From assembly GCA_900316415.1 (NCBI GenBank), contig ONCV01000004.1:93699-157698 (forward strand): 64,000 bases of DNA, read 5' to 3'. Shown piece after piece: positions 24,877 to 32,207 of the stretch (within the stretch, counting starts at the first letter, position 1; the number at the start of each line of letters is the position of its first letter). Source of the DNA: an uncultured Eubacteriales bacterium (GTDB taxonomy: Bacteria > Bacillota > Clostridia > Christensenellales > Aristaeellaceae). The notes beneath the pieces were generated by a model, which saw nothing but the letters and a program-made list of their open reading frames with translations, was not told the origin of the DNA and made no database searches. The position numbers and the translations under genes are program-made.

Positions 24877-25938
24877 ATGAACAAGATTCATATCCCTGCG
24901 GGGAAACCGTATGACGTGCTGATTGGACGGGGGCTGCTCGCGGAGGCGGGAGAGCGGATCCGGGAGGTCTGCCCCGGGGCGGAGAAGGCCTTTCTGATCG
25001 CGGACGATCGGGTGGCAGAACTGTACGGGGAGCGGGTGACGGAGTCCCTGAAGGCGGCGGGGCTTTTTCCCGTCCCGTTTTCCTTTCCCCACGGGGAGGC
25101 GCACAAGACGGTCGCGACCTGGAGTGAGGCGCTGGAGGCCATGTGCGCCGCCCGAATCACCCGGGGAGATGTGCTGGTCGCCCTGGGCGGCGGCGTCACG
25201 GGCGATCTGGGCGGATTCGCCGCGGCGGCCTATCAGCGGGGAATCGACTACATCCAGATTCCCACCACCCTGCTGGCCATGGTGGACTCCTCCGTGGGCG
25301 GAAAGACCGCGGTGGACCTGAAGGGCGGAAAGAACCAGGCCGGCGCCTTCTACCAGCCCCGGGCGGTGCTCTGCGACCCGGATACGCTGGAAACCCTGCC
25401 GGAGGAGGAATACCGCTGCGGCTGCGCGGAGATCATCAAATACGGCATGATCGGCAGCGGGGAGCTCTTCCGCTCCCTGGAAAAGACGCCGGTGCGGGAC
25501 CAGGTGGAGCGGGTGATCGCGGCCTGCGTCGAAATGAAGCGGGACTATGTGATGCAGGACGAGTTTGATACCGGACTGCGGATGATGCTGAACTTCGGGC
25601 ATACCTTCGGGCACGCCTGCGAGGCCTGCAGCGGCTTTTCCATCCTGCATGGGCAGGGGGTCGCCATCGGCATGGCGATCATGGCCCGGGCCGCCGCGGC
25701 CCGGGGGATCCTGCGGGCGGAGGACCGGGACGCGCTGATCGGCCTGATCCGGGCCTACGGTCTTCCCACGGAGGCTTCCTGGCCGGCGGAGCGAATGCTG
25801 GAGGCCTGCCTGACGGACAAGAAGGCGCTGGGATCCTCCATCCGGATCGTGGTGCCGGTTCGGATCGGCGAATGCCGGATCGAGAAAATTCCCTCGGCGC
25901 AGCTGGGCGACTGGCTGCGGGAAGGAGGCGTTCGGTGA
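24877..25938 (+). CDS. aroB: 3-dehydroquinate synthase
   Basis: AroB converts DAHP to 3-dehydroquinate, the second step of the shikimate pathway, with NAD and a divalent metal. The 353 residues fit the family. Diagnostic stretches are LGGGVTGDLGGFAAAAY (NAD site), IPTTLLAMVDSSVGGKTAVD (substrate and NAD) and LNFGHTFGHACE (metal histidines). It opens a tightly packed operon; its TGA overlaps the GTG of aroA. GGGAGGG lies about 11 nt before the ATG. Confidence 0.96.
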   Translation: MNKIHIPAGKPYDVLIGRGLLAEAGERIREVCPGAEKAFLIADDRVAELYGERVTESLKAAGLFPVPFSFPHGEAHKTVATWSEALEAMCAARITRGDVLVALGGGVTGDLGGFAAAAYQRGIDYIQIPTTLLAMVDSSVGGKTAVDLKGGKNQAGAFYQPRAVLCDPDTLETLPEEEYRCGCAEIIKYGMIGSGELFRSLEKTPVRDQVERVIAACVEMKRDYVMQDEFDTGLRMMLNFGHTFGHACEACSGFSILHGQGVAIGMAIMARAAAARGILRAEDRDALIGLIRAYGLPTEASWPAERMLEACLTDKKALGSSIRIVVPVRIGECRIEKIPSAQLGDWLREGGVR

Positions 25939-27206
25939 ATCAGGTGATTCTGCCGGGACCCCGCCGCGGAACGGCGGAGATTCCCGCTTCCAAATCCCGG
26001 GCGCACCGGCTGCTGATCTGCGCGGCGCTGACCGGGCGGGAGACGGAGCTGATCTGCCGCGGAATCTCCCGGGATATTGAAGCCACGGTGCGCTGCCTGC
26101 GGGCGATGGGGCACCGGATTGAAATCCGCGGGGACCGGATCCGGATTCAGCCCGGGGCGGAAAAGCCGGAGCATCCGGCGGAGCTGCGCTGCGGGGAGAG
26201 CGGATCCACGCTGAGGTTCCTGCTGCCGGTGGCAGGAGCCCTGGGGCTGGAGGGAAGCTTCTTCCTGGAGGGAAGGCTTCCGGAGCGCCCGCTGCAGCCC
26301 CTGGAAGATGTCCTTTCGGAAAAGGGGATGCGGCTGGAGCGGGAGGGAAGCGAGCTGCGCTTCTCCGGACGGCTCCGGCCCGGCGCCTACGAAATTCCCG
26401 GAAACATCTCCAGCCAGTACGTCACGGGGCTGCTGTTCGCGCTGCCCCTGCTGGACGGGCAGAGCACCCTGACGGTGACGGGGCCGATTGAATCCGCGGA
26501 CTATATCGCCATGACGGAGGAGGCGCTGGAGCAGTTCGGGATCGCGCCGGAAAAGCGGGACGGCGTCTATCACATCTCGCCGGAAGCACTCCGGACGGCC
26601 GCGGAGGAGAATTCCCCGCGGGTGATCCGCGTGGAGGCGGACTGGTCCTCGGCAGCGTTCCCGCTGGCCATGGGGGCCCTGAGCCCGGAGGGCGTCACGG
26701 TGTGGCCCATGAACCGGGACTCCCGGCAGGGGGACCGGCGCATCCTGAGCCTGCTGGAGGAATTCGGCGCCCGGGCGGAGACGGAGGAGGACCGGATCAC
26801 CCTTCGCCGGGGAACGCTGCGGGGAATGGACATCGACGCCTCCGCGATTCCGGACCTGGTGCCGGTGCTGGCCGCGGTGGCGGCGGGAGCGGAGGGAGAA
26901 ACGGTGATTCGCCACGCGGAGCGCCTGCGGCTGAAGGAGTCCGACCGGCTGCAATCCACCGCGGAGATGCTGCGCGGCCTCGGCGCGGAGGTGCGGGAGA
27001 CGGCGGACGGGCTGATCATCCGGGGAAAGACGGAGCTTCGGGGCGGACGGGTTTCCTCCTGGAACGACCACCGGATCGCCATGGCCGCCGCGGTGGCCGC
27101 GGGGCTGTGCCGGGAGCCGGTGGAAATCACGGGCGCGGAATGCACGGAGAAATCCTTTCCCGGATTCTGGGAGCTGATGGACGGGCTGAAGGGAGGCCAG
27201 GCATGA
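25935..27206 (+). CDS. aroA: 3-phosphoshikimate 1-carboxyvinyltransferase (EPSP synthase)
   Basis: AroA joins phosphoenolpyruvate to shikimate 3-phosphate. The GTG at 25935 overlaps the aroB stop (GTGA) and follows GAAGGAGG, so it is preferred over an upstream in-frame ATG inside aroB. The 423 residues fit. Seen are IPASKSRAHRLLI near the N-terminus, CGESGSTLRFLLP, an aspartate in AIPDLVPVLA, RLKESDRLQS and NDHRIAMAAAVAA. The GESGST form in place of the NAGTA of E. coli-type enzymes suggests the other sequence class; glyphosate tolerance would only be a guess. Confidence 0.95.
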   Translation: MNQVILPGPRRGTAEIPASKSRAHRLLICAALTGRETELICRGISRDIEATVRCLRAMGHRIEIRGDRIRIQPGAEKPEHPAELRCGESGSTLRFLLPVAGALGLEGSFFLEGRLPERPLQPLEDVLSEKGMRLEREGSELRFSGRLRPGAYEIPGNISSQYVTGLLFALPLLDGQSTLTVTGPIESADYIAMTEEALEQFGIAPEKRDGVYHISPEALRTAAEENSPRVIRVEADWSSAAFPLAMGALSPEGVTVWPMNRDSRQGDRRILSLLEEFGARAETEEDRITLRRGTLRGMDIDASAIPDLVPVLAAVAAGAEGETVIRHAERLRLKESDRLQSTAEMLRGLGAEVRETADGLIIRGKTELRGGRVSSWNDHRIAMAAAVAAGLCREPVEITGAECTEKSFPGFWELMDGLKGGQA

Positions 27207-27949
27207 TCTGCGGACTGCTGGGAAAAACCCTGGGACACAGCCGGTCCCCGGAGATTCACGCGCGGCTGGGAACGTATGAGTACCGCCTGTACGAGCGGCA
27301 GGAGGAGGAGATTCCGGACTTCCTGCGGAACGGGGAGTGGCGGGGGCTGAACGTGACCATTCCGTACAAGAAGGCCGTGGTGCCCTTCCTGGACGGGATG
27401 TCCCCCGCGGCGGCGAGCCTGGGCAGCGTGAACACGATCCTCCGGCGGGAGGACGGAAGTCTCTGGGGGGACAATACGGACGTGACCGGCTTTGAGGCCA
27501 TGGTCCGGCGCTTCCGCTTCCCGGTGGCCGGGGAGAAGGTGCTGGTGCTGGGAAGCGGCGGCGCCTCGGCGGCGGTGCGGGAGGCCCTGCGCCGGCTGGA
27601 CGCGCGGCCCGTGACCATCAGCCGGAGCGGGGAATACAACTATGAGAATCTGTTCCTGCACGCGGATGCCGGATTCGTCGTGAACACGACGCCGGTGGGG
27701 ATGTTTCCCCGGATGGACGCCTCTCCGCTGGACCTGCGGGAGCTGCCCGCCCTCCGGGGCGTGATCGATATCATCTATAATCCCCTGGAAACGCGGCTGA
27801 TGCGCCAGGCGGCGGAGAGGGGAATTCCGTGCTGCAACGGGCTGTACATGCTGGTGGCGCAGGCCTGGCGGGGCTCGGAGCTGTTCCAGGGCCAGCCGAT
27901 CCCCGAAAGCCGGGTGGAGGAAATCTATCAGGAGATGAGCAGAGCATGA
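27203..27949 (+). CDS. aroE: Shikimate dehydrogenase
   Basis: AroE reduces 3-dehydroshikimate to shikimate with NADPH. The ATG at 27203 overlaps the aroA stop (ATGA). Motifs in order are HSRSPEIH (shikimate site), NVTIPYK with the catalytic lysine, DNTDVTGF with the catalytic aspartate, LGSGGASAA (nucleotide loop), NTTPVGMFP and NGLYMLVAQA. At 248 residues it is somewhat shorter than the usual 270-290, with loss spread over loops and no motif missing. Confidence 0.94.
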   Translation: MICGLLGKTLGHSRSPEIHARLGTYEYRLYERQEEEIPDFLRNGEWRGLNVTIPYKKAVVPFLDGMSPAAASLGSVNTILRREDGSLWGDNTDVTGFEAMVRRFRFPVAGEKVLVLGSGGASAAVREALRRLDARPVTISRSGEYNYENLFLHADAGFVVNTTPVGMFPRMDASPLDLRELPALRGVIDIIYNPLETRLMRQAAERGIPCCNGLYMLVAQAWRGSELFQGQPIPESRVEEIYQEMSRA

Positions 27950-28386
27950 AGATCCTTGTCATCAACGGGCCCAACCTGAACATGCTGGGAAGGCGCGAGC
28001 CCGGAATCTACGGCGCGGAAAGCTATGAGGACCTGCTGGCCTTCATCCGGAAGACCGCGGAGGAGGAGGGCCTGGAGGTGGAATGCTTCCAGAGCAACCA
28101 TGAGGGCGACCTGGTGGACCGGATTCAGGCGGCCTGGGGCGTGTTTGACGGCATCGTCATCAATCCCGGGGCCTACACCCATACCAGCATCGCCCTGCTG
28201 GACGCGGTGAAGGCGGTGAACATCCCCACGGTGGAGGTCCATATCTCCGACGTCAGCAAGCGGGAGGACTTCCGCCAGGTGTCCTACATCCGGCAGGCTT
28301 GCGTGAAGACCTATATGGGCATGGGCTTTGAGGGATACCGGCAGGCCATGCTGTTCCTGAAGAACCGGCAGGGACCCGGCGCGTAA
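27946..28386 (+). CDS. aroQ: Type II 3-dehydroquinate dehydratase
   Basis: AroQ dehydrates 3-dehydroquinate to 3-dehydroshikimate; type II enzymes are small dodecamers. The 146 residues carry INGPNLNMLGRREPGIYG with the catalytic Tyr and Arg, FQSNHEGDLVDRI, NPGAYTHTS and VEVHISDVSKRE with the catalytic His. The ATG overlaps the aroE stop. It lies between aroE and trmB in the same run of overlapping genes. Confidence 0.95.
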   Translation: MKILVINGPNLNMLGRREPGIYGAESYEDLLAFIRKTAEEEGLEVECFQSNHEGDLVDRIQAAWGVFDGIVINPGAYTHTSIALLDAVKAVNIPTVEVHISDVSKREDFRQVSYIRQACVKTYMGMGFEGYRQAMLFLKNRQGPGA

Positions 28387-28415
28387 AAACGGAAAACAGG
28401 AAGGAACGAAAGCGA

Positions 28416-29165
28416 TTGCATATCCGAAAGAAGAAATGGGCCCGCCCGGAGCTGGAGGCCTGCCCCTGGTTTGAGCCGGAGGGGGAACAGCGGAAGGGCC
28501 GGTGGCGGGAGGCCTTCGCGCATCCGGAGCGCCAGCTGCAGCTGGAGATGGGATGCGGCAAGGGCGTCAGCACGGCGAAAATGGCGGCGGACAACCCCGG
28601 CGTCAACTATGTCGCCGTCGACATCAGCCCGGACGTGCTGGGGGACGCCCGGCGCAACCTGGTCCGGGCCTGCGGGGAGAACCCGGGGAATATCTGGATC
28701 CTGCGGGCGGACATCGCCCTGATCGGGCAGTACTTCGACCGGGCGGACGGTCCGGAGCGGATCATCATTTCCTTCTGCAACCCCTGGACGGAGCGGCCCA
28801 AGCAGGCCAAGCGCCGCCTGACCCATCCCCGGCAGCTGATCCAGTACCGGGGGATGCTGGCGCCGGGCGGGGAAATCTGGTTCAAGACGGATGACGATCA
28901 GCTGTGGGAGGATTCCCGGGTCTATTTTGACCTGTGCGGATTCGTGGAAGCGTATACGACGGACAACCTGGCGGAGAGCGGATTCCGCCCCAATTATGTG
29001 TCCGAGCACGAGGAAAAATACCGGGCGCAGGGCGTGCCCATCAAATTCGGCATCTTCCGGATGACGGACCGGGAGCCGGGCTTCGATCCGACCCGGTTCC
29101 GGCTGACGCCGGGGGTGCGGAAGCAGATTTTGGACAGACTGAACGGCGGGAGGGAAGACGAATGA
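28416..29165 (+). CDS. trmB: tRNA (guanine-N7)-methyltransferase
   Basis: TrmB makes m7G46 in tRNA with S-adenosylmethionine. The start is a TTG at 28416 behind AGGAAGG; the nearby ATG is out of frame. Seen are LEMGCGKGVSTAKMA (SAM site), YVAVDISPDVL, ISFCNPWTERPKQAKRRLTH, where most relatives have FPDPWPK, and WFKTDDDQLWE. The variant NPW motif keeps the proline-tryptophan core. It is an RNA-modification gene embedded in an amino-acid operon, 29 bp after aroQ and overlapping aroC. Confidence 0.85.
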   Translation: MHIRKKKWARPELEACPWFEPEGEQRKGRWREAFAHPERQLQLEMGCGKGVSTAKMAADNPGVNYVAVDISPDVLGDARRNLVRACGENPGNIWILRADIALIGQYFDRADGPERIIISFCNPWTERPKQAKRRLTHPRQLIQYRGMLAPGGEIWFKTDDDQLWEDSRVYFDLCGFVEAYTTDNLAESGFRPNYVSEHEEKYRAQGVPIKFGIFRMTDREPGFDPTRFRLTPGVRKQILDRLNGGREDE

Positions 29166-30241
29166 GTTCCAGCATCGGAGAAAACCTGCGGCTGAGCATC
29201 TTCGGCCAGAGCCATTCCCCGGCCATCGGCATGACGATGGAGGGCTTTCCCGCGGGATTTTCGATTGACATGGATCGGCTGGACCGGTTCCTGCAGCGGC
29301 GGGCGCCGGGCCGGAACGCCTGGTCCACGCCCCGCCGGGAGGCGGACGCGCCGGAATTTTTGAGCGGGCTGGTGGGGAATACGACCTGCGGCGCGCCGCT
29401 GACCGCGATCATTCGCAACACGAACACCCGATCCGCGGACTATGAGCTGCTGAAGACGGTTCCCCGGCCCGGACACGCGGACTACGCGGCGGAGGCAAGG
29501 TTCCGCGGATATCAGGACGCGGCGGGTGGCGGGCATTTTTCCGGACGGCTGACGGCGCCCCTGTGCGTGGCGGGCGGAATCTGCCTGCAGTACCTGGAGA
29601 CCCGGGGCATCCGGATCCGCGCGCATATCGCGGAGATCGGCGGCATCCGCGACGAGGGGGATCCCCTCGAATCCGCCGCGGAGAAGGATTTCCCCGTGCT
29701 GAGCGACGAGCGGGGAGAAGAGATGAAGGCGCTGATCGCCGCGTGCCGGGCGGAGGGGGACTCCGTGGGCGGCATCGTGGAATGCGCGGTGACCGGCCTG
29801 CCCGCGGGGCTGGGAGAGCCTATGTTCGGCGGCATGGAGAACCGGATCGCGCAGATCGTTTTCGGCATTCCCGCGGTGAAGGGGGTTGAATTCGGCGACG
29901 GCTTCGGCGCCGCCCGGGCCCGGGGGAGCGAAAACAACGACGGCTACGCGATCCGGGAGGGACGCGTGGTGACGGAGACCAATCACGCCGGGGGGATCCT
30001 GGGCGGCATCACGAACGGCATGCCCCTGATCTTCCGGGCGGCCTTCAAACCGACGCCGTCCATCGCGAAGCCGCAGCGCAGCGTGAACCTGAAAACCGGG
30101 GAGGAAACGGAGCTTTCCGTGCCCGGGCGGCACGATCCCTGCGTGGTTCCCCGGGCGGTGCCCTGCGTGGAGGCGGCCGCGGCGCTGGCGGTGACGGACG
30201 CGCTGATTGCCCCTTGCCCAATCCTCCCGAAACAGGTATAA
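29162..30241 (+). CDS. aroC: Chorismate synthase
   Basis: AroC removes phosphate from EPSP to give chorismate, using reduced FMN. The ATG at 29162 overlaps the trmB stop. The 359 residues carry FGQSHSPAIG, RRAPGRNAWSTPRRE, RPGHADYAA, GGGHFSGRLTAPL, ENNDGYAI and GRHDPCVVPRAVP, the family signatures in order. It closes the operon; no shikimate kinase or DAHP synthase gene is present in the window. Confidence 0.96.
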   Translation: MSSSIGENLRLSIFGQSHSPAIGMTMEGFPAGFSIDMDRLDRFLQRRAPGRNAWSTPRREADAPEFLSGLVGNTTCGAPLTAIIRNTNTRSADYELLKTVPRPGHADYAAEARFRGYQDAAGGGHFSGRLTAPLCVAGGICLQYLETRGIRIRAHIAEIGGIRDEGDPLESAAEKDFPVLSDERGEEMKALIAACRAEGDSVGGIVECAVTGLPAGLGEPMFGGMENRIAQIVFGIPAVKGVEFGDGFGAARARGSENNDGYAIREGRVVTETNHAGGILGGITNGMPLIFRAAFKPTPSIAKPQRSVNLKTGEETELSVPGRHDPCVVPRAVPCVEAAAALAVTDALIAPCPILPKQV

Positions 30242-30242
30242 T
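30214..30242 (+). promoter_or_regulatory. Promoter for the sensory operon, inside the 3' end of aroC
   Basis: TTGCCC (30214-30219), a 17-bp spacer and TATAAT (30237-30242) fit the vegetative consensus. The -10 box covers the aroC stop codon. It would give a ~58-nt leader for the gene at 30307. Confidence 0.7.
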
Positions 30243-30306
30243 GGATCCAGATTCTGAAAACGATATGAAGAAGCCTTCTCAGAGACGCATGAATGGGGGA
30301 ACGGGC

Positions 30307-31239
30307 ATGAAACCGACACCGGAAAAGAAACGCAGGGGCGTTTCCATTCGCGTGATTCACCTGGCGATGGTCCTGTGCGCGGCCATCATCGTGGTGATGC
30401 TGATCTTCTTTACGCGGAGAACCTCCGCGGTGTTCACGGAACTGCAGCAGGAAACGGGAAACTATATCGTCCGGCGGGAGGCGGCCCACGACCTGATGGA
30501 GGGCTCCGACTACCTGACGGAAAACGTGCAGCGGTTCGTGCTGGAGGGGAACACGAAATACCTGGACAACTATTTTGAAGAAGCGTTCGTCTCCAAGCGT
30601 CGGGAATCCGCGATCATGACCATGTCGGAGGGCGGCGCGGAGGAGGAGCTGGTGACCCGGCTGCAGGAGGCCATGGAGGAATCCCAGGCCCTGATGTACC
30701 GCGAATACTACGCGATGAAGCTGGTCATCGAGGCGCTGGACATCCGGGACTATCCGGAACGGCTGGAGGCCATCGAGCTGTCGGAGAACGATTCCTTCCT
30801 CTCCGCGAAGGAAAAAATGGATCTGGCCAAGACCATGGTCATGGGCAGCGCCTATTTCGAAAGCAAGGAGCTGATCCATTCCCGGCTGAAGGACGACCTG
30901 GAGGAGCTGGACGAGATGATGAACGCCGCCCGGCAGGAGGCGAACATCGACATGATGCGGGAGCTGTTCAACCAGAGGACGATGGTCATTGGGCTGCTGG
31001 TGATGCTGGCGGTGCTGATCGGCCTGACCGTCTGGCTGGGTACGCTGCCGCTGATCGACGCGGATCGGAACGCCGGGAAGGGAAAGCGGGTTCCCGTGAC
31101 CGGGTCCCGGGAATTCCGGGCGATGGCGAACCGATACAACGCCATGTACGATCAGCTGCATCCCCGGGAGCCGGAGGCGGAGGAATCCGCGGAGACCGAC
31201 GGCGGGGAGAATGCCCCGGAGGGCGGAGAAGAGGCGTGA
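30307..31239 (+). CDS. Membrane receptor-like protein with no output domain
   Basis: The protein has 310 residues. A first membrane segment lies at ~15-37 (MVLCAAIIVVMLIFF) and a second at ~226-248 (VIGLLVMLAVLIGLTVWL). Between them is a ~190-residue mostly helical outer domain rich in Glu and Met, like the four-helix sensor domains of chemoreceptors and histidine kinases. The short inner tail has GSREFRAMANRYNAMYDQ, the kind of linker that leads into a GGDEF domain in many clostridial cyclases, but it ends in an acidic tail instead. The ATG at 30307 is chosen over those at 30265 and 30289 because GGGGGA stands six bases before it. It is the first gene of an operon with two solute-binding proteins and an HD-GYP protein, so it may be a sensor subunit working with them. 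Confidence 0.65.
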   Translation: MKPTPEKKRRGVSIRVIHLAMVLCAAIIVVMLIFFTRRTSAVFTELQQETGNYIVRREAAHDLMEGSDYLTENVQRFVLEGNTKYLDNYFEEAFVSKRRESAIMTMSEGGAEEELVTRLQEAMEESQALMYREYYAMKLVIEALDIRDYPERLEAIELSENDSFLSAKEKMDLAKTMVMGSAYFESKELIHSRLKDDLEELDEMMNAARQEANIDMMRELFNQRTMVIGLLVMLAVLIGLTVWLGTLPLIDADRNAGKGKRVPVTGSREFRAMANRYNAMYDQLHPREPEAEESAETDGGENAPEGGEEA

Positions 31240-31276
31240 GCGACCGCGCGGGACGGGCCCGGGAGGTGAAACCCAG

Positions 31277-32179
31277 ATGAGAAGAATCCTGTGGGCATGG
31301 CTGTGCGCGCTGTGCCTGCTGTGTGCCGCGGCCGCAGCGGAGGGCGGCGCGGATTATTATGCCGCAAACGAATGGAATTTTGTGGAGCAGGCCATGGACG
31401 TGAGCGGGGGCATTCCCGAAAGCGCCTCCGGAGCCCTGGCCCAGATCCAGCGCCGGGGCGTGCTGCGGGTGGCCATGTCCCGGGAGGCGACGCCCACGGT
31501 CTTTGTGGACGCCGCCAAAACCGGCGCGGACCGGCTTTCCGGCCCGGATGTGGAGCTGGCGGGAAAAATCGCGGAACGCATGGGCGTGACGCTGCGGATC
31601 GTTCCGCTGGATCCGACCCAGATCCTGCTCTCCCTGACCGAAGAACAGTGCGATCTGGCCATCTCCGCCCTTGCCTTTACGCCCGCGCGGGCGCTGCAGT
31701 ATACCTTCTCCCGGGGGTATTATTACCCGGAGAACCCGGATACCGTGGCGGTGATCCTGCGGGAGGGAAAGGAAATCTCCTCCCTGGAGGATCTGGAGGG
31801 GATGATCCTGGTGACCCAGAGCCGATCCATTCCGGAGACCCTGGCGCTTCGGCGGATCCGGAACTATCTGGAATTCCGGCGGGTTTCCTCCGCGCAGACC
31901 GTGTTCGAGGAGGTGCGCCGGAGCAAGGCGGACGCCGGGCTGGTGATGGAAAGCGCCGCGCGGCTTTACATGAAGCGGAACCCGGACAGCGAGCTGCACC
32001 TGGCGGAGGGCATCGCCCTTACGCCGGACCGGCAGTTCCAGGGATATCGGGTCGCGGCCCGAAAAGGCGAAAACGAGCTGATCGCCTTCGTGAACGGGGT
32101 GATCGGGGAGACGCTCGCGGACGGAAGCTATGAAAGATGGATGCAGGAAAGCAAGAAAACGGGGACGCAGGAACCGTGA
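31277..32179 (+). CDS. Family-3 solute-binding protein (amino-acid type)
   Basis: The 300 residues start with a signal peptide (ILWAWLCALCLLCAAAAA) without a clear lipobox. The core is a periplasmic-binding-protein type 2 fold: RRGVLRVAMSREATPTVF at the start of the ligand domain, SGPDVELAGKIAERMGV, DLAISALAFTPARA and a C-terminal ADGSYERWMQES. No ABC permease or ATPase is next to it. The operon instead contains a receptor and an HD-GYP protein, so a role in sensing is more likely than in uptake. GGGAGGTG precedes the ATG by nine bases. Confidence 0.8.
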   Translation: MRRILWAWLCALCLLCAAAAAEGGADYYAANEWNFVEQAMDVSGGIPESASGALAQIQRRGVLRVAMSREATPTVFVDAAKTGADRLSGPDVELAGKIAERMGVTLRIVPLDPTQILLSLTEEQCDLAISALAFTPARALQYTFSRGYYYPENPDTVAVILREGKEISSLEDLEGMILVTQSRSIPETLALRRIRNYLEFRRVSSAQTVFEEVRRSKADAGLVMESAARLYMKRNPDSELHLAEGIALTPDRQFQGYRVAARKGENELIAFVNGVIGETLADGSYERWMQESKKTGTQEP

Positions 32180-32207
32180 CGGGAAACAGCAAAGGGGGTG
32201 AGTGCGG

